From positions 4,654,501-4,718,500 of the forward strand of contig NZ_CP117435.1 in NCBI RefSeq assembly GCF_030687495.1: DNA of 64,000 nt, read 5' to 3'. The translations under genes and the position numbers were made by a program. Shown here piece by piece: positions 17,568-28,986 of the stretch (position 1 is its first letter; each line of letters starts with the position of its first letter). The notes beneath the pieces are model-generated. The model searched no databases. It was not told the origin of the DNA and worked only from the letters and a program-made list of their open reading frames with translations. Source of the stretch: Pseudomonas sp. FP453 (lineage in GTDB: Bacteria > Pseudomonadota > Gammaproteobacteria > Pseudomonadales > Pseudomonadaceae).

Positions 17568-19191
<1,624 letters not shown>

Positions 19192-19201
19192 TTAGTCAGA
19201 G

Positions 19202-20302
19202 TCATTGCGGGCTTTGCGGCTCGGCGGGCGTGTCGGCCGGAGGTGTTGCATCCTCCGCTGGTTTTACCACGGGCGCCGGGCTGGAGCGGTAATCGGCGCG
19301 GCGCTTGAGTTGGAACTCACGCACGGCGGCATTATGGGCATCCAGGTCATCGGAGAAAATATGGCTGCCATCGCCACGGGCGACAAAATACAGGCTGCTG
19401 CCCGGCACCGGGTTCAGCGCGGCATGGATCGCCTCGCGGCCGACCATGGCGATCGGCGTCGGCGGCAGGCCGGCAATCATGTAGGTGTTGTAGGGGTTGG
19501 CTTCCTTGAGGTGGGCGCGGGTCAACTTGCCGTTGTAGCGCTCGCCCAGGCCGTAGATCACCGTCGGGTCAGTCTGCAGCAGCATGCCGATCTTCAGGCG
19601 CCGCACAAACACGCCTGCGATCTGGCCACGCTCTTCCGGCACGCCGGTTTCTTTCTCGACCAGCGACGCCATGATCAGCGCTTGATAGGGCTCGGTGTAG
19701 GGCGCATCAGGCGCGCGTTTGCTCCATTCCTGGGCGAGGACATCGTCCAGGCGGTTGTAGGCTTTTTTCAGGAACTCGACGTCGGTCATGCCGCGTACGA
19801 AGCGGTAGGTGTCGGGGAAGAATCGCCCTTCAGGGAACACGCCAGGGTGGCCGAGTTCTTCCATGACTTCGCTGTCGGTCAGGCCCGACAGGGTTTGTAC
19901 GATCTTTTCATGCTTGGCCAGGGCCGAGCGCACCTGGCGGAAATTCCAGCCTTCCACCAACGTGAGGCTGTATTGCACCACTTCGCCACGCTGCCACAGA
20001 CCGATCAAGCCCTGCGCCGTCATGCCGGGGGTCATGCGGTATTCGCCGCTGTGCAGGGGCTGGCCATCAAGGTTGAAGCGCCAGTACAGGCGCAGCCAGA
20101 ACGCGCCGTCGAGCACACCGTCGGCTTCCAGGCGATTGAAGGTGCCGGTGGGCGTCGCCCCGGCCGGTACGTCGAGCAATTGCTCCTGGGTCAGGTTCAG
20201 GGGCTGCTTGAGGGCAGCGTCGTATTTCCAGGCGCCATAGCCCAACAGCAACGCCGCCGAGAACACACCGACCAGCAGCAGTACAACCAGTTTTCGTATC
20301 AA
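19202..20302 (-). CDS. mltG: Endolytic murein transglycosylase MltG
   Basis: About 366 residues. A single N-terminal membrane helix (IRKLVVLLLVGVFSAALLLGY in outline) precedes a periplasmic domain. The YceG core contains MASLVEKETGVPEERGQIAG with the catalytic Glu, then LQTDPTVIYGLG and ANPYNTY. It cleaves nascent glycan strands and sets their length. The C-terminus is Pro/Ala-rich. The start is uncertain: the TTG at 20302, one base past the pabC stop, fits the family start; a frame extending to 20359 overlaps pabC and has no better signal. Confidence 0.9.
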   Translation of the reverse strand: MIRKLVVLLLVGVFSAALLLGYGAWKYDAALKQPLNLTQEQLLDVPAGATPTGTFNRLEADGVLDGAFWLRLYWRFNLDGQPLHSGEYRMTPGMTAQGLIGLWQRGEVVQYSLTLVEGWNFRQVRSALAKHEKIVQTLSGLTDSEVMEELGHPGVFPEGRFFPDTYRFVRGMTDVEFLKKAYNRLDDVLAQEWSKRAPDAPYTEPYQALIMASLVEKETGVPEERGQIAGVFVRRLKIGMLLQTDPTVIYGLGERYNGKLTRAHLKEANPYNTYMIAGLPPTPIAMVGREAIHAALNPVPGSSLYFVARGDGSHIFSDDLDAHNAAVREFQLKRRADYRSSPAPVVKPAEDATPPADTPAEPQSPQ

Positions 20303-20303
20303 C

Positions 20304-21119
20304 TCAAATATCCAATAGCGCGCGAACAATGCCCTGCAGTTTACGGGTGAGCGGCCCAACCGACCAGCTCATCGCAGCGCAGCCGCGCACCGGCCAAATG
20401 CCATAAACGCTGTTGCAGACAAACACTTCATCGGCCTGTTGCAACTGCTCAAGGCTGATATCGGCCACGGCCACCGGGACGCCCAGGGTTTGCGCCTGGG
20501 CCAGGATCTCGGCGCGCATGACGCCGGCAACCCCGCAACGCGTCAGATCAGCGGTTAGTAACAAGCCGTTGCACACGAGGAACAGGTTGCTGAACACACC
20601 TTCGATGACGCGCCCGGACACATCCAGCATCAAGCCTTCGGCGTGCTCGGTATCCTGCCATTCGCTGCGAGCGATCACTTGTTCCAGGCGATTGAGGTGC
20701 TTGAGACCGGCCAGCAAGGGTTGCTCGGCCAAACGGGTGGCACACGGAAACAGGCGAATGCCGTCGAGTCCATGGGCGGGGGGATAGGTTGCAGGCGCAC
20801 TGCCCTGCAAGATACGGCGCACCGGGGCGCCGGGGTTGATGCCATAACCGCGCAGGCTGTCGCCGCGGGTGAGGATCAACTTGAGCACGCCATCGCCAAG
20901 GGCGGCGGCATAGGCCAGCACTTCGCTGCGGATCAACCCGTGATCCGCAACCAAAGCGAGGCGCCTGCAGCCGTCATCGAGACGTTGCAGGTGACGGTCG
21001 AGCAGCACCGGCTGCCCGGCCTTGACGGCGATGGTCTCGAACAGCCCATCGCCATAGGCCAGGCCGCGATCTTTCAGGGGCACATTGGCCGCTGGCTGAC
21101 CGTCGACCCAGCTGTCCAT
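20304..21119 (-). CDS. pabC: Aminodeoxychorismate lyase PabC
   Basis: 271 residues, class IV PLP enzyme. GLAYGDGLFETI at the N-terminus, catalytic Lys in GLKHLNRLEQ, and VFVCNSVYGIWPV near the C-terminus. It forms 4-aminobenzoate for folate from aminodeoxychorismate. The ATG at 21119 shares one base with the fabF stop (TGATG), indicating coupled translation; upstream codons in the same frame lie within fabF. Confidence 0.92.
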   Translation of the reverse strand: MDSWVDGQPAANVPLKDRGLAYGDGLFETIAVKAGQPVLLDRHLQRLDDGCRRLALVADHGLIRSEVLAYAAALGDGVLKLILTRGDSLRGYGINPGAPVRRILQGSAPATYPPAHGLDGIRLFPCATRLAEQPLLAGLKHLNRLEQVIARSEWQDTEHAEGLMLDVSGRVIEGVFSNLFLVCNGLLLTADLTRCGVAGVMRAEILAQAQTLGVPVAVADISLEQLQQADEVFVCNSVYGIWPVRGCAAMSWSVGPLTRKLQGIVRALLDI

Positions 21120-22363
21120 CACTCGGCGAACCGGCGGAACACCAGGGAGCCGTTGGTGCCACCAAAGCCGAACGAGTTGGAAATCGTCACGTCGATCGGC
21201 ATCGGCTGCGCTTCGTGCGGCACGAAGTTCAGGTCGCAACCTTCGTCCGGCTCATCCAGGTTGATGGTCGGCGGAGCGACCTGGTCCTTGATGGCCATCA
21301 CGCTGAAGATCGCTTCGACCGCGCCCGCGGCGCCCAACAGGTGACCGGTCATGGACTTGGTGGAACTGACCGCCAGCTTGCAGGCGTGCTCGCCGAACAC
21401 CGACTTGATGGCTTCGGCTTCCGCCAGGTCGCCCGTCGGGGTCGAGGTGCCGTGGGCGTTGATGTACTGCACCTGGTCCGCATTGATCTTCGCATCGCGC
21501 AAGGCGTTGGTGATGCAACGTGCAGCACCGGCACCGTCGGACGGTGGCGAGGTCATGTGGTAGGCGTCGCCGCTCATGCCAAAGCCGATCAGTTCGGCGT
21601 AGATGGTGGCACCACGCGCCTTGGCGTGTTCCAACTCTTCCAGCACCAGGGCACCGGCGCCGTCGGACAGCACGAAGCCGTCACGGCCCTTGTCCCACGG
21701 ACGGCTGGCACGGGTTGGCTCGTCGTTGCGGGTGGACAGCGCACGGGACGCGCCGAAGCCGCCCATGCCAAGGCCGCAGGCAGCCATTTCAGCGCCACCG
21801 GCAATCATCACGTCTGCTTCGTCATAGGCGATGTTGCGCGCCGCCATGCCGATGCAATGCGTACCCGTGGTACACGCCGTGGCAATCGCGTAGTTAGGCC
21901 CCTGTGCACCCAGGTGGATGGACAGGAAACCGGAAATCATATTGATGATCGAGCCCGGCACGAAGAACGGTGAAATTCGACGGGGGCCAGTATCGTGCAG
22001 GATGCGGCTGGTTTCTTCGATATTGGTCAGACCACCAATACCCGAGCCCATGGCCACGCCAATGCGGTCACGGTTGGCGTCGGTGACTTCCAGGCCGGCG
22101 TTACGCACTGCCTGAAAACCGGCTGCCAGGCCGTACTGAATGAACAGGTCGAGCTTGCGGGACTCTTTGACCGAGAGATATTCCTCGACATTGAAGCCCT
22201 TTACCGAGCCGCCAAAACGGGTGGAATAGGCAGAAAGGTCCGTGTGTTCAATCAGACCAATACCACTGCGGCCAGCCAGAATGCCCTGCCAACTGCTCGG
22301 CACATCCGTACCCAGTGGCGACAACATACCCATACCGGTGACTACGACGCGTCTACGCGACAC
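21119..22363 (-). CDS. fabF: Beta-ketoacyl-ACP synthase II FabF
   Basis: 414 residues, GTG start with AGGAG seven bases upstream. The thiolase-fold triad is complete: Cys in [10 protein letters not shown], His in [11 protein letters not shown], His in [10 protein letters not shown]. It elongates acyl-ACP with malonyl-ACP in type II fatty-acid synthesis. It follows acpP, with a terminator-like hairpin between them. Confidence 0.95.
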   Translation of the reverse strand: MSRRRVVVTGMGMLSPLGTDVPSSWQGILAGRSGIGLIEHTDLSAYSTRFGGSVKGFNVEEYLSVKESRKLDLFIQYGLAAGFQAVRNAGLEVTDANRDRIGVAMGSGIGGLTNIEETSRILHDTGPRRISPFFVPGSIINMISGFLSIHLGAQGPNYAIATACTTGTHCIGMAARNIAYDEADVMIAGGAEMAACGLGMGGFGASRALSTRNDEPTRASRPWDKGRDGFVLSDGAGALVLEELEHAKARGATIYAELIGFGMSGDAYHMTSPPSDGAGAARCITNALRDAKINADQVQYINAHGTSTPTGDLAEAEAIKSVFGEHACKLAVSSTKSMTGHLLGAAGAVEAIFSVMAIKDQVAPPTINLDEPDEGCDLNFVPHEAQPMPIDVTISNSFGFGGTNGSLVFRRFAE

Positions 22364-22424
22364 AGCACTCTCCTTTTTCTAATGACGACACTTCGCTTCA
22401 AAACCACTTTTCGCCCGAGCTAAA

Positions 22425-22462
22425 GAAAAAACCGCACGCTGTAACAGCAGTGCGGTTTTTCC
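22425..22462 (-). terminator. Intrinsic terminator/attenuator between acpP and fabF
   Basis: On the minus strand, AAAAACCGCAC, a 12-base loop, GTGCGG and a six-T tail. It would end most acpP messages, leaving only partial read-through into fabF, which fits the much larger need for acyl carrier protein. Confidence 0.8.
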
Positions 22463-22488
22463 CAACAGCAAGCGACGACTAAAAACTA

Positions 22489-22725
22489 TTACGCCTGATG
22501 GCTGGTAACGTAGTCGATAGCAGCTTGAACAGTAGTGATTTTTTCAGCTTCTTCGTCCGGGATTTCGGTCTCGAATTCCTCTTCCAGAGCCATCACCAGC
22601 TCAACGGTGTCAAGGGAATCGGCACCCAGGTCTTCTACGAAGGAAGCAGTGTTGACCACTTCTTCTTCTTTAACGCCCAGTTGCTCGGCAACGATTTTCT
22701 TGACGCGCTCTTCGATGGTGCTCAT
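22489..22725 (-). CDS. acpP: Acyl carrier protein AcpP
   Basis: 78 residues, very acidic. The phosphopantetheine site is GADSLDTVE, Ser in the DSL motif (about residue 37). It carries acyl chains for FabB/F, FabG, FabD and PlsX encoded around it. AGGAG precedes the ATG by 11 bases, with a nearer AAGGT. Confidence 0.97.
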   Translation of the reverse strand: MSTIEERVKKIVAEQLGVKEEEVVNTASFVEDLGADSLDTVELVMALEEEFETEIPDEEAEKITTVQAAIDYVTSHQA

Positions 22726-22776
22726 ACCTTGTTTAACTCCTAATGGACAAATTCAGGCAGCTGGCCAGTGGGTAAG

Positions 22777-22804
22777 TGTATAGAAAGCCTTTTCAGCTTT
22801 TCAA
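22777..22804 (-). promoter_or_regulatory. Sigma-70 promoter of acpP
   Basis: Minus-strand -35 TTGAAA (22799-22804), 16-base spacer, -10 TATACA (22777-22782), about 45 bases before the acpP ATG. It lies in the 191-base fabG-acpP gap, so acpP can be expressed apart from fabD-fabG. Confidence 0.7.
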
Positions 22805-22916
22805 CTGAAAGCTTCACCACCTACCCGTTCGGCCACCCGCCTCTAAATTAAGTTGCAGCTTTATAACGGATTTTAGACAGCTCGTATGACATTTTTTTGA
22901 AGCGATCCGTCACAAT

Positions 22917-23663
22917 TTAACTCATGTACATCCCGCCGTTCACCGGGATTGTAGCCCCAGTCACGTATGCCGCACCGTCGGATGCCAGGAAAGACACCAC
23001 ATTCGCGATCTCTTGAGCCTGGCCCAGACGGCCCAGCGGAATCTGCGTCAGCAAGGCTTCACGCTGTGCTTCCGGCAGTTCGCGGGTCATATCGGTGTCG
23101 ATGAACCCAGGGGCCACCGAGTTGACCGTAATCGACCGCGAACCGACTTCACGTGCCAATGCGCGGCTGAAACCTTCCAGACCGCGGCCTTGGCGGACGC
23201 GTAGTTTACTTGGCCTGCGTTGCCCATGGCACCCACTACGGAGCCAATATTGATAATTCGGCCCCAACGCGCCTTGGTCATGCCGCGCAGAACGCCCTTG
23301 GACAGGCGAAACAGACTGTTCAGGGTTGGTATCGACCACGTCGTACCACTCGTCGTCTTTCATGCGCATCATCAGGTTGTCGCGCGTGATACCGGCGTTG
23401 TTCACCAGAATAGCCGGCGCGCCGAACTGTGCAGTGATCTGGGCCAATACAGCCGCCACGGATTCATCGCTGGTCACGTTCAGCTCAAGGCCGGTGCCTT
23501 GCACGCCGTTTTCCTTCAGGGTCGCGGCGATACGCTCGGCGCCCGAAGCGGAAGTGGCGGTGCCGATCACAACGGCGCCCTGACGGCCCAGTTCCAGAGC
23601 GATTGCCTGGCCAATGCCACGGCTGGCGCCGGTAACCAGTGCAACTTTACCTTGCAGACTCAT
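22917..23663 (-). CDS. fabG: 3-oxoacyl-ACP reductase FabG, with two compensating frameshifts
   Basis: 248 codons from the ATG at 23663. Residues 1-113 (GASRGIGQAI, LVNNAGITRDNL) and from about 161 on (GLEGFSRALAREVG to VNGGMYMS) are normal FabG. Residues about 114-160 are foreign, because an extra base in the plus-strand G-run 23323-23325 and two extra bases in 23182-23187 push this stretch out of frame. The shifted frame still encodes the right sequence (GRIINIGSVVGAMGNAG, then NYASAKA), which holds the catalytic Ser, Tyr and Lys. As written, the enzyme would be inactive although no stop appears. FabG is normally essential, so sequencing error is the leading explanation. Confidence 0.9.
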   Translation of the reverse strand: MSLQGKVALVTGASRGIGQAIALELGRQGAVVIGTATSASGAERIAATLKENGVQGTGLELNVTSDESVAAVLAQITAQFGAPAILVNNAGITRDNLMMRMKDDEWYDVVDTNPEQSVSPVQGRSARHDQGALGPNYQYWLRSGCHGQRRPSKLRVRQGRGLEGFSRALAREVGSRSITVNSVAPGFIDTDMTRELPEAQREALLTQIPLGRLGQAQEIANVVSFLASDGAAYVTGATIPVNGGMYMS

Positions 23664-23694
23664 GCAGGCTTCTCCCAAGTTCGTAAATAAAGGC

Positions 23695-24633
23695 TCAGGC
23701 CAGTGCTGCACGAGCGGCAGCGAAGGCATCCGGGGTATTGAGGTTGGTGGTCGACACGCCGTCGGCGCAGCGCTTGTTCAGGCCGGCCAGGACTTTGCCC
23801 GGGCCGCATTCGACCAGCTCGGTGGCGCCATTGGCAGCCAGGGTCTGCACCGACTCTACCCAGCGCACTGGCTTGTAGAGCTGCTCCAGCAGGTCACGCT
23901 TGAGGGTGTCGAGATCAGCGGCCACGGCCGCGCTGACGTTCTGCACCAGCGGGATCTGCGGCGCCTGCCAGTTGATGGCGGCGATGGACTCGGCAAAACG
24001 CTCGGCGGCCGGACGCATCAGTTCGCAGTGCGACGGCACGCTCACCGGCAACGGCAACGCACGCTTGGCGCCACGGGCCTTGCAGCCTTCGATGGCGCGC
24101 TCAACGGCGGCCTTGGCACCGGCGATCACGACCTGGCCAGGTGAGTTGAAGTTCACCGCGCTGACCACTTCGCCCTGGGCCGCTTCGGCGCAGGCTTCGA
24201 TCACCACAGCATCGTCCAGGCCCAGGATCGCGGCCATGCCGCCCTGCCCGGCCGGAACGGCGTCTTGCATCAATTGGCCACGACGCTCGACCAGCTTGAC
24301 CGCTTCCGTGAGGGTCAGGCTGCCCGCCGCCACCAGGGCGCTGTATTCGCCCAGGCTGTGACCGGCAACAAATGCCGGACGCGCGCCGCCCTCTGCCAGC
24401 CACAAGCGCCACAGGGCGATCGAAGCAGTCAGGATGGCCGGCTGGGTTTTATCGGTTTGATTGAGTTGCTCTTCCGGCCCTTGCTGGGTCAGCGCCCACA
24501 GGTCGTAACCCAGGGCGTCGGAAGCTTCCTTGAAGGTATCCAGGATCAGCGGGTATTGCGCGCCCAGCTCGGCCAACATGCCGAGGGACTGCGAACCCTG
24601 CCCTGGAAAGACGAATGCGAGGGATGTAGACAT
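23695..24633 (-). CDS. fabD: Malonyl-CoA:ACP transacylase FabD
   Basis: 312 residues from the ATG at 24633. PGQGSQSLGM at the N-terminus, nucleophile GHSLGEYSAL (Ser), and VSVPSHCELM with the active-site His. It loads malonyl groups onto ACP. It lies 31 bases before fabG on the same strand and 126 bases after plsX. Confidence 0.95.
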   Translation of the reverse strand: MSTSLAFVFPGQGSQSLGMLAELGAQYPLILDTFKEASDALGYDLWALTQQGPEEQLNQTDKTQPAILTASIALWRLWLAEGGARPAFVAGHSLGEYSALVAAGSLTLTEAVKLVERRGQLMQDAVPAGQGGMAAILGLDDAVVIEACAEAAQGEVVSAVNFNSPGQVVIAGAKAAVERAIEGCKARGAKRALPLPVSVPSHCELMRPAAERFAESIAAINWQAPQIPLVQNVSAAVAADLDTLKRDLLEQLYKPVRWVESVQTLAANGATELVECGPGKVLAGLNKRCADGVSTTNLNTPDAFAAARAALA

Positions 24634-24759
24634 GTAACAAGCCCCTAATGATCTGGTCGTCAAAAATGAACGCGCCTACGGTGGGAGCGCACGAAACTGA
24701 CAAATTGGATGGTCAATTGAACTGGCCGGTCACATTTAAGCATTTCCGGGCCGATTCGC

Positions 24760-25770
24760 CTAAGGCAACAGGTCCCCGAGACGGCCGTGCAAGCGTTGCG
24801 GCAGGTTTTCCTGGATCTCGATCACGGCCCGCGCAATCGCACTTTGAAAGCCTTCCACACCGGCCGAGCCGTGGCTTTTCACCACGATCCCCTGCAAGCC
24901 GAGAAAGCTCGCACCGTTATGCCGTGCCGGCGCCAGGTCAGCCTGCAAGCGGCGCATCAATGGCAGCGCCAGAGCGCCCACCAGGCGTGACGCGACGTTC
25001 TGCTTGAACAGCGCTTCAATGCGCGTGGCGATCATCGTCGCCAGGCCTTCGCTGGATTTAAGCAGGATATTGCCGACAAACCCGTCACACACCACCACAT
25101 CCGCTTCGCCACGGTACAAACCGTCGCCCTCGACAAAGCCGATGTAATTCAAGCCGCGCGCGCCCTGCAACAACGTGGCGGCGAGCTTGACCTGCTGGTT
25201 GCCCTTGATGTCTTCGGTGCCGATATTCAGCAACGCGACACGCGGCCGGGCCACGCCCAATGCTTCAGCGGCCACCGAGCCCATCACCGCGAACTGGAAC
25301 AGATGCTCGGCACTGCAATCGACGTTCGCCCCCAAGTCCAGCAGCTGGCAATAGCCTTTCTGCGTCGGAATCGCTGCGACCATCGCCGGCCGGTCAATGC
25401 CCGGCAACGTCTTGAGCACATAACGCGACAACGCCATCAGCGCGCCGGTGTTGCCGGCGCTGACGCAGGCTTGCACCTTGCCATCACGCAGCAACTCCAA
25501 AGCCACGCGCATTGAAGAGTCAGGCTTGCCACGCAGGGCAGCCGCCGGTTTTTCATCCATGGTGATGGTTTCACTGGCTGGCGTAATCGTCAGGCGCGCG
25601 CGATCCACCGCCGGATGGCTGGCAATCAGGTCTTCAAGTAAGGAGGGTTGACCGACGAGGGTCAGGTGCAGCGAGGGCGTTGCAGACAGGCTGGCAATGC
25701 AGGCCTGAACAATGCTGCGGGGACCGAAGTCCCCGCCCATTGCGTCTATCGCGATGACTAGAGCAGACAA
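24760..25770 (-). CDS. plsX: Phosphate acyltransferase PlsX
   Basis: 336 residues. It starts [12 protein letters not shown], the PlsX signature. [15 protein letters not shown] and [17 protein letters not shown] are further family motifs. It makes acyl-phosphate from acyl-ACP for phospholipid synthesis at the membrane surface. The start appears to be a TTG at 25770, four bases after the rpmF stop, so coupled to it. Confidence 0.94.
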   Translation of the reverse strand: MSALVIAIDAMGGDFGPRSIVQACIASLSATPSLHLTLVGQPSLLEDLIASHPAVDRARLTITPASETITMDEKPAAALRGKPDSSMRVALELLRDGKVQACVSAGNTGALMALSRYVLKTLPGIDRPAMVAAIPTQKGYCQLLDLGANVDCSAEHLFQFAVMGSVAAEALGVARPRVALLNIGTEDIKGNQQVKLAATLLQGARGLNYIGFVEGDGLYRGEADVVVCDGFVGNILLKSSEGLATMIATRIEALFKQNVASRLVGALALPLMRRLQADLAPARHNGASFLGLQGIVVKSHGSAGVEGFQSAIARAVIEIQENLPQRLHGRLGDLLP

Positions 25771-25774
25771 GTGA

Positions 25775-25957
25775 TTACTCGTCAGCGCCCTTGTCGATCA
25801 CTTTACGGCCACGGTATACGCCTTCTGGCGATACGTGGTGACGCAGGTGAATTTCACCGGTGGTTTTTTCTACAGACAGAGTGCTCGCCGTCAGGGCGTC
25901 GTGCGAACGACGCATGTCACGGGCAGAGCGGGATTTTTTGTTCTGCTGAACAGCCAT
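25775..25957 (-). CDS. rpmF: 50S ribosomal protein L32
   Basis: 60 residues, [20 protein letters not shown] with basic N-terminus. No zinc-binding cysteines are present, so this is the zinc-free (C-) form common in gamma-proteobacteria. It sits between yceD and plsX, as in E. coli. Confidence 0.96.
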   Translation of the reverse strand: MAVQQNKKSRSARDMRRSHDALTASTLSVEKTTGEIHLRHHVSPEGVYRGRKVIDKGADE

Positions 25958-25970
25958 AATTGATTAACTC

Positions 25971-26501
25971 CTAAACGTTTGGGTCACGCTTTAACTGCGC
26001 CAATACACTGAACGGGTTGGACCGCGTTACCTCGTCCTCGCTCGGTTCGGGCTCGTCATCGAGCCCCTCCGGCTGCTGGCATTCTTCCGGATGATGAGCA
26101 GGCACAATGGGCAAGGCGAGCAAGAGCTCCTCCTCGATCAGTGCATGCAGATCCAATGGATCTTCGCCCAGTTCCAGCACGTCATAACCTTTCGGTAACG
26201 ACTGGGTATTCGCACCCTCCTTCACCACAGCGTAACTGCATTCGCTGTGAATCGGCAGGGTGACCAGCTCAAGACAACGCTGGCAAACCATTTTGACCTC
26301 GGTGTCGATAAAGCTGTGAATTACCACAGATTTACGTTCATCTCGTTCAAAAACGAATTTCGCCTGCACCGTACCGACAGTGTCGGAAAGCGGGTCGCAG
26401 AGTCTCTCCAAATCGGCCAGCAGCAATTCACCTTGAAGGGAAGTGCCACGATCTGCCAATTTGCGCGGGTCAACGTGAGGTGGAATCGGGTCATTCAACA
26501 T
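25971..26501 (-). CDS. yceD: YceD / DUF177 family protein (23S rRNA accumulation)
   Basis: 176 residues from the ATG at 26501. Has VCQRCLELVTLPI with the conserved CxxC, and the acidic DDEPEPSEDE tail. YceD is reported to support 23S rRNA accumulation, and its gene is normally fused in expression to rpmF, 13 bases downstream here. It runs divergently from maf, 105 bases away. Confidence 0.88.
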   Translation of the reverse strand: MLNDPIPPHVDPRKLADRGTSLQGELLLADLERLCDPLSDTVGTVQAKFVFERDERKSVVIHSFIDTEVKMVCQRCLELVTLPIHSECSYAVVKEGANTQSLPKGYDVLELGEDPLDLHALIEEELLLALPIVPAHHPEECQQPEGLDDEPEPSEDEVTRSNPFSVLAQLKRDPNV

Positions 26502-26606
26502 AGGCGCAGCATTATAGGGATGCACCCAGCCATGTCAAAGGAAATTCAGCCCTGTCCGTCACCTGGACTCCTCGCTAGAATCCGCGACTGCCTTGAGGAG
26601 ACGCCC

Positions 26607-27185
26607 ATGCTGCCTTTATTACTCGCTTCCAGCTCGGTTTATCGCCGGGAATTGCTCGGCCGCCTGCACCTGCCGTTCATCTGCAGCTCGCCGGATATTG
26701 ACGAAAGCCATCGCGCCAATGAGTCCGCCATCGAACTGGTCAAACGCCTCGCCGAAGAAAAGGCCCGCGCCCTTGCCGCCACTCATCCGGGGCATTTGAT
26801 CATTGGCTCCGACCAGGTGGCCGCACTCGACGGACGGATCATCGGCAAGCCGCACACCTTCGAGAACGCCCGCGAACAGCTGCTGGCCGCCAGCGGCAAG
26901 CGCGTGAGCTTCCTGACCGGCCTGGCACTACTCAACAGCGAGACGGGGCACTGCCAGGTGGACTGCGTGCCGTTTACGGTGCAGATGCGTGTACTGGACG
27001 TTGAGAGGATCGAGCGTTACCTGCGGATCGAGCAGCCGTATGACTGTGCGGGCAGCTTCAAGGCCGAAGGACTGGGGGTGAGCCTGTTCCAGAGTACCGA
27101 AGGGCCGGATGCCACCAGCCTGATCGGGCTGCCACTGATTCGCTTGGTAGACATGCTGCTGGCCGAAGGCGTACAGATCCCTTAA
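26607..27185 (+). CDS. Maf-like nucleotide pyrophosphatase, YceF (m7GTP) type
   Basis: 192 residues. GAGGAG lies eight bases ahead of the ATG at 26607. ASSSVYRRELLGRL is the Maf P-loop-like start; IIGSDQVAALDG carries the catalytic Asp. It resembles E. coli YceF more than YhdE, and its neighbours (yceD, rpmF, rluC) are also those of yceF. It hydrolyses modified NTPs. The upstream frame in the same phase runs antisense through yceD and is ignored. Confidence 0.9.
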   Translation: MLPLLLASSSVYRRELLGRLHLPFICSSPDIDESHRANESAIELVKRLAEEKARALAATHPGHLIIGSDQVAALDGRIIGKPHTFENAREQLLAASGKRVSFLTGLALLNSETGHCQVDCVPFTVQMRVLDVERIERYLRIEQPYDCAGSFKAEGLGVSLFQSTEGPDATSLIGLPLIRLVDMLLAEGVQIP

Positions 27186-27202
27186 ATACACCACAAAACC
27201 CA

Positions 27203-27294
27203 ATGTGGGAGCGGGCTTGCCCGCGATGAGGGCGGGCCAGCCAACACTTATATTGACTGACCCACCGCTATCGCGGGCAAGCCCGCTCCCACAT
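27203..27294. repeat. REP pair (REPIN), GTGGGAGCGGGCTTGCCCGCGAT type
   Basis: Inverted copies with GTGGGAGC at the outer edges fill the gap between convergent maf and sppA. Confidence 0.9.
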
Positions 27295-27318
27295 TTAGAT
27301 CTACATCAGATCAGAAGC

Positions 27319-28302
27319 TCAGCGCAGGGTCGGGCCCTGGAAGCCCATATACAGCGCCAGTTTCTCCGCCACGCTGGCCCCCAGCTTCTTGGAGAACCGG
27401 TCAAACGGCGATTCCTGCACGGTGAAGTCCACCAGCTCTTTCTCGCCGATCACATCCCGCGCCACCGAACTGGCACTGCCCAGGCCATCGATCAAGCCCA
27501 GCGGCAACGCCTGCTCACCCGACCAGACCAACCCGGAAAACAGCTCTGGATGATCCTTGTCCTTCAGCCGATCACCACGCCCCTGCTTCACACTGGCGAT
27601 GAACTGGCGATGGGTGGTGTCGAGCACGCCCTGCCAGAACTGGGTTTCATCCGCCTTCTGCGGCTGGAAAGGGTCAAGGAACGATTTGTGCTCACCCGAG
27701 TTGTAGGTGCGACGCTCCACCCCCAGCTTCTCCATGGTGCCGACAAAGCCGTAGCCGGCCGCCGTCACACCAATGGAGCCCACCAGGCTGGCCTTGTCGG
27801 CATAGATCTGGTCGGCGGCACTGGCGATGTAATAGGCGCCGGAGGCACCCAGGTCGGAAATCACTGCGTACAGCTTGGTATCCGGGTGCAGGGCGCGCAG
27901 ACGGCGAATCTCGTCATACACATAACCCGACTGCACCGGACTGCCGCCAGGGCTGTTGATCCGCAGGATCACGCCCTTGACCTTGGGGTCTTCAAACGCA
28001 GCGCGCAGGCTGCCGACAATATTGTCGGCACTGGCGGACTCCTTGTCGGCAATCACACCACGCACTTCGATCAAGGCCGTGTAATGACTGCCACGGGTGG
28101 CGCTCTTCTCCATGTCCACCAGCGGGCTGAACAACACCAGCATGCCGAGCAGGTAAGTGAAGGTCAGCAGCTTGAAGAAAATCCCCCAACGCCGCGAACG
28201 ACGCTGCTCCTGGACGCTGGCCAGGAGGGTTTTCTCCAGCAGCTTCCAGCTCTTGTCGTCACCACTCTGGGCCTTTTCGGGCGCTTTCCACTCATCACTC
28301 AT
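27319..28302 (-). CDS. sppA: Signal peptide peptidase SppA (short, S49 family)
   Basis: 327 residues, the half-length form. A membrane helix lies near residues 42-60 (FFKLLTFTYLLGMLVLF), the rest faces the periplasm. Candidate catalytic Ser is in SDLGASGAYYIAS and Lys in SGEHKSFLDPF, the expected Ser/Lys dyad. It degrades cleaved signal peptides. The gene follows the HAD gene by 21 bases. Confidence 0.92.
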   Translation of the reverse strand: MSDEWKAPEKAQSGDDKSWKLLEKTLLASVQEQRRSRRWGIFFKLLTFTYLLGMLVLFSPLVDMEKSATRGSHYTALIEVRGVIADKESASADNIVGSLRAAFEDPKVKGVILRINSPGGSPVQSGYVYDEIRRLRALHPDTKLYAVISDLGASGAYYIASAADQIYADKASLVGSIGVTAAGYGFVGTMEKLGVERRTYNSGEHKSFLDPFQPQKADETQFWQGVLDTTHRQFIASVKQGRGDRLKDKDHPELFSGLVWSGEQALPLGLIDGLGSASSVARDVIGEKELVDFTVQESPFDRFSKKLGASVAEKLALYMGFQGPTLR

Positions 28303-28323
28303 GCCATTAACCCCAGCAAAGAC

Positions 28324-28986
28324 TTATTGAGCCCGGCCGAGCCAGGCCTGCAATTCGGAAAAATGATCGATCGTCAGCCGCGGCTCGTATTGCTGCAAGA
28401 CTTCGGCGGCCTGGGCACCATAGCTGACCGCGACACTGTCCATGCCAGCATTGCGCGCCATCATCAGGTCGAAGGAGGCATCACCCACCATCAGCGCCTG
28501 GCGCGGCGATACGCCGCAATGGGCCAGGATCTGCTCCAGCATCAACGGGTGCGGTTTGCTCGCGGTCTCATCGGCAGCACGGGTGATGTCGAAATAATCT
28601 TCCCAACCGTGGGCCTTGAGCACACGGTCCAGGCCGCGACGGGCCTTGCCGGTGGCAACAGCCAGGTGATAGCCCTCGGCACGGAACGCGGCCAGGGACT
28701 GCACCACGCCCTCAAACAGCGGCGAAGGTTCGGCCTCCAGCGCAATGTAGTGATCGGCGTAGTGCTCGCGAAAGGCGATCAGCTCAGCGTCGCTGATCTC
28801 GGGATACAAGGTGCGGATCGCTTCGGGCAGACCCAGGCCGATGATGCCCTTGACCGCGTGATCCGTGCACAGCGCGTAACCCGAACGGGTCGACGCGGCG
28901 TGCATCGACTCGACGATCCGGCCAATCGAATCGGCCAGGGTGCCGTCCCAATCAAAAATCAGCAGCTTGTAGTCAAGGTGCGACAC
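28324..28986 (-). CDS. HAD-superfamily phosphatase (phosphoglycolate phosphatase-like)
   Basis: 220 residues, GTG start at 28986 overlapping the rluC stop by 14 bases. Motif [11 protein letters not shown], motif II near VATGK, motif [20 protein letters not shown]. The cap domain is the Gph/PGMB type. The exact substrate is not readable. It is the PA2974 equivalent in the rluC-HAD-sppA order. Confidence 0.87.
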   Translation of the reverse strand: MSHLDYKLLIFDWDGTLADSIGRIVESMHAASTRSGYALCTDHAVKGIIGLGLPEAIRTLYPEISDAELIAFREHYADHYIALEAEPSPLFEGVVQSLAAFRAEGYHLAVATGKARRGLDRVLKAHGWEDYFDITRAADETASKPHPLMLEQILAHCGVSPRQALMVGDASFDLMMARNAGMDSVAVSYGAQAAEVLQQYEPRLTIDHFSELQAWLGRAQ

